In this document: positions 63,974-64,000 of the stretch, piece after piece | Numbering within the stretch: the stretch's first letter is position 1 | Layout: each line of letters starts with the position of its first letter | Translations under genes and position numbers: made by a program | Assembly (NCBI RefSeq): GCF_023507705.1 | Contig: NZ_JALBGD010000004.1 | Span: forward strand, 395,588-459,587 | Reading direction: 5' to 3' | DNA: 64,000 nt | Source: Stappia sp. WLB 29 | GTDB lineage: Bacteria; Pseudomonadota; Alphaproteobacteria; Rhizobiales; Stappiaceae | The notes under the pieces: generated by a model | The model's input: the letters and a program-made list of their open reading frames with translations, nothing else | Told to the model about the DNA's origin: nothing | Databases searched by the model: none

Positions 63974-64000
63974 ATGACGTCCTCCGATACCTCTTCTCCT
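63974..64000 (+). CDS. Start of a gene cut by the window edge
   Basis: ATG 63974 is preceded by GAGGTGA at good spacing and reads MTSSDTSSP to the last base. Only nine codons are visible, so no function can be given. Confidence 0.4.

Overview
The window is high-GC, densely packed alphaproteobacterial chromosome. The gene set fits a free-living, probably marine or plant/soil-associated member of the Hyphomicrobiales, with Stappiaceae (Stappia, Roseibium/Labrenzia, Pannonibacter) the most natural guess. It combines a hut operon with hutF, TRAP transporters, a rhizobial-type Irr (iron control element) box, a cob cluster with cbiD and a CbiG-CobJ fusion, and an amino acid:carrier-protein ligase like Bradyrhizobium Bll0957. 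Genus is inference. No rRNA, tRNA, insertion sequence, phage gene or CRISPR array was seen. Many genes overlap by one or four bases (TGATG, ATGA or GTGA junctions), which marks the operons clearly.

Layout. 1-1830 (-): inverse-autotransporter (intimin/invasin-type) protein cut by the window edge and without a standard start codon in the right place. 2103-2594: ureidoglycolate lyase. 2614-5932 (-): complete TRAP transporter (dctP-dctQ-dctM), lying directly downstream of 6015-11279 (-): hutI-hutH-hutG-hutU. A HutC-type palindrome separates hutI from divergent hutF-hutC (11392-13511). 13554-16556: a 21-bp operator-like palindrome, an orphan TRAP binding protein, a terminator, a flavin monooxygenase and a MarR regulator. 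16710-18797: MHYT-GGDEF-EAL protein.

18884-24781 is an iron operon behind an Irr-box: a cysteine-rich unknown protein, imelysin IrpA, a di-heme oxidoreductase, a second imelysin and a DUF1513 protein. After an ACT-domain and a cupin gene come 26311-37649, the cobalamin cluster (cbiX-cobH-cobL-cobI-cbiG/cobJ-cobM; cobB-cobA on the other strand; cbiD-cobK). The mix of CbiX, CbiD and CbiG indicates early cobalt insertion.

37654-49932 is an exopolysaccharide locus: WecG-type transferase, Wzz-type co-polymerase with a dead kinase domain, Wzy-like polymerase, two GT4 glycosyltransferases, polysaccharide deacetylase, Wzx flippase, GH5 hydrolase and a tandem alpha/beta-hydrolase with altered nucleophile elbows. 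It meets tail-to-tail a five-gene minus-strand operon (55799-49917): carrier protein, acyl-CoA dehydrogenase-like protein, amino acid:carrier-protein ligase, DUF1839 protein and GH2 glycosidase. This is a tRNA-synthetase-derived aminoacyl-carrier system of unknown end product.

56069-57851: a TetR-type operator over the promoter of a pcaF-like thiolase, then a PilZ protein. 57854-61296 (-) is a compact four-gene set: zinc-less MDR dehydrogenase, degenerate 6-pyruvoyl-tetrahydropterin-synthase homologue, GT4 glycosyltransferase and methyltransferase. It looks like a small-molecule (perhaps pterin-glycoside) pathway. The window ends with opgH, a small membrane protein and the first codons of another gene. 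The most promising candidates for an undescribed system are the aminoacyl-carrier operon beside the exopolysaccharide locus and the pterin-like four-gene cluster.
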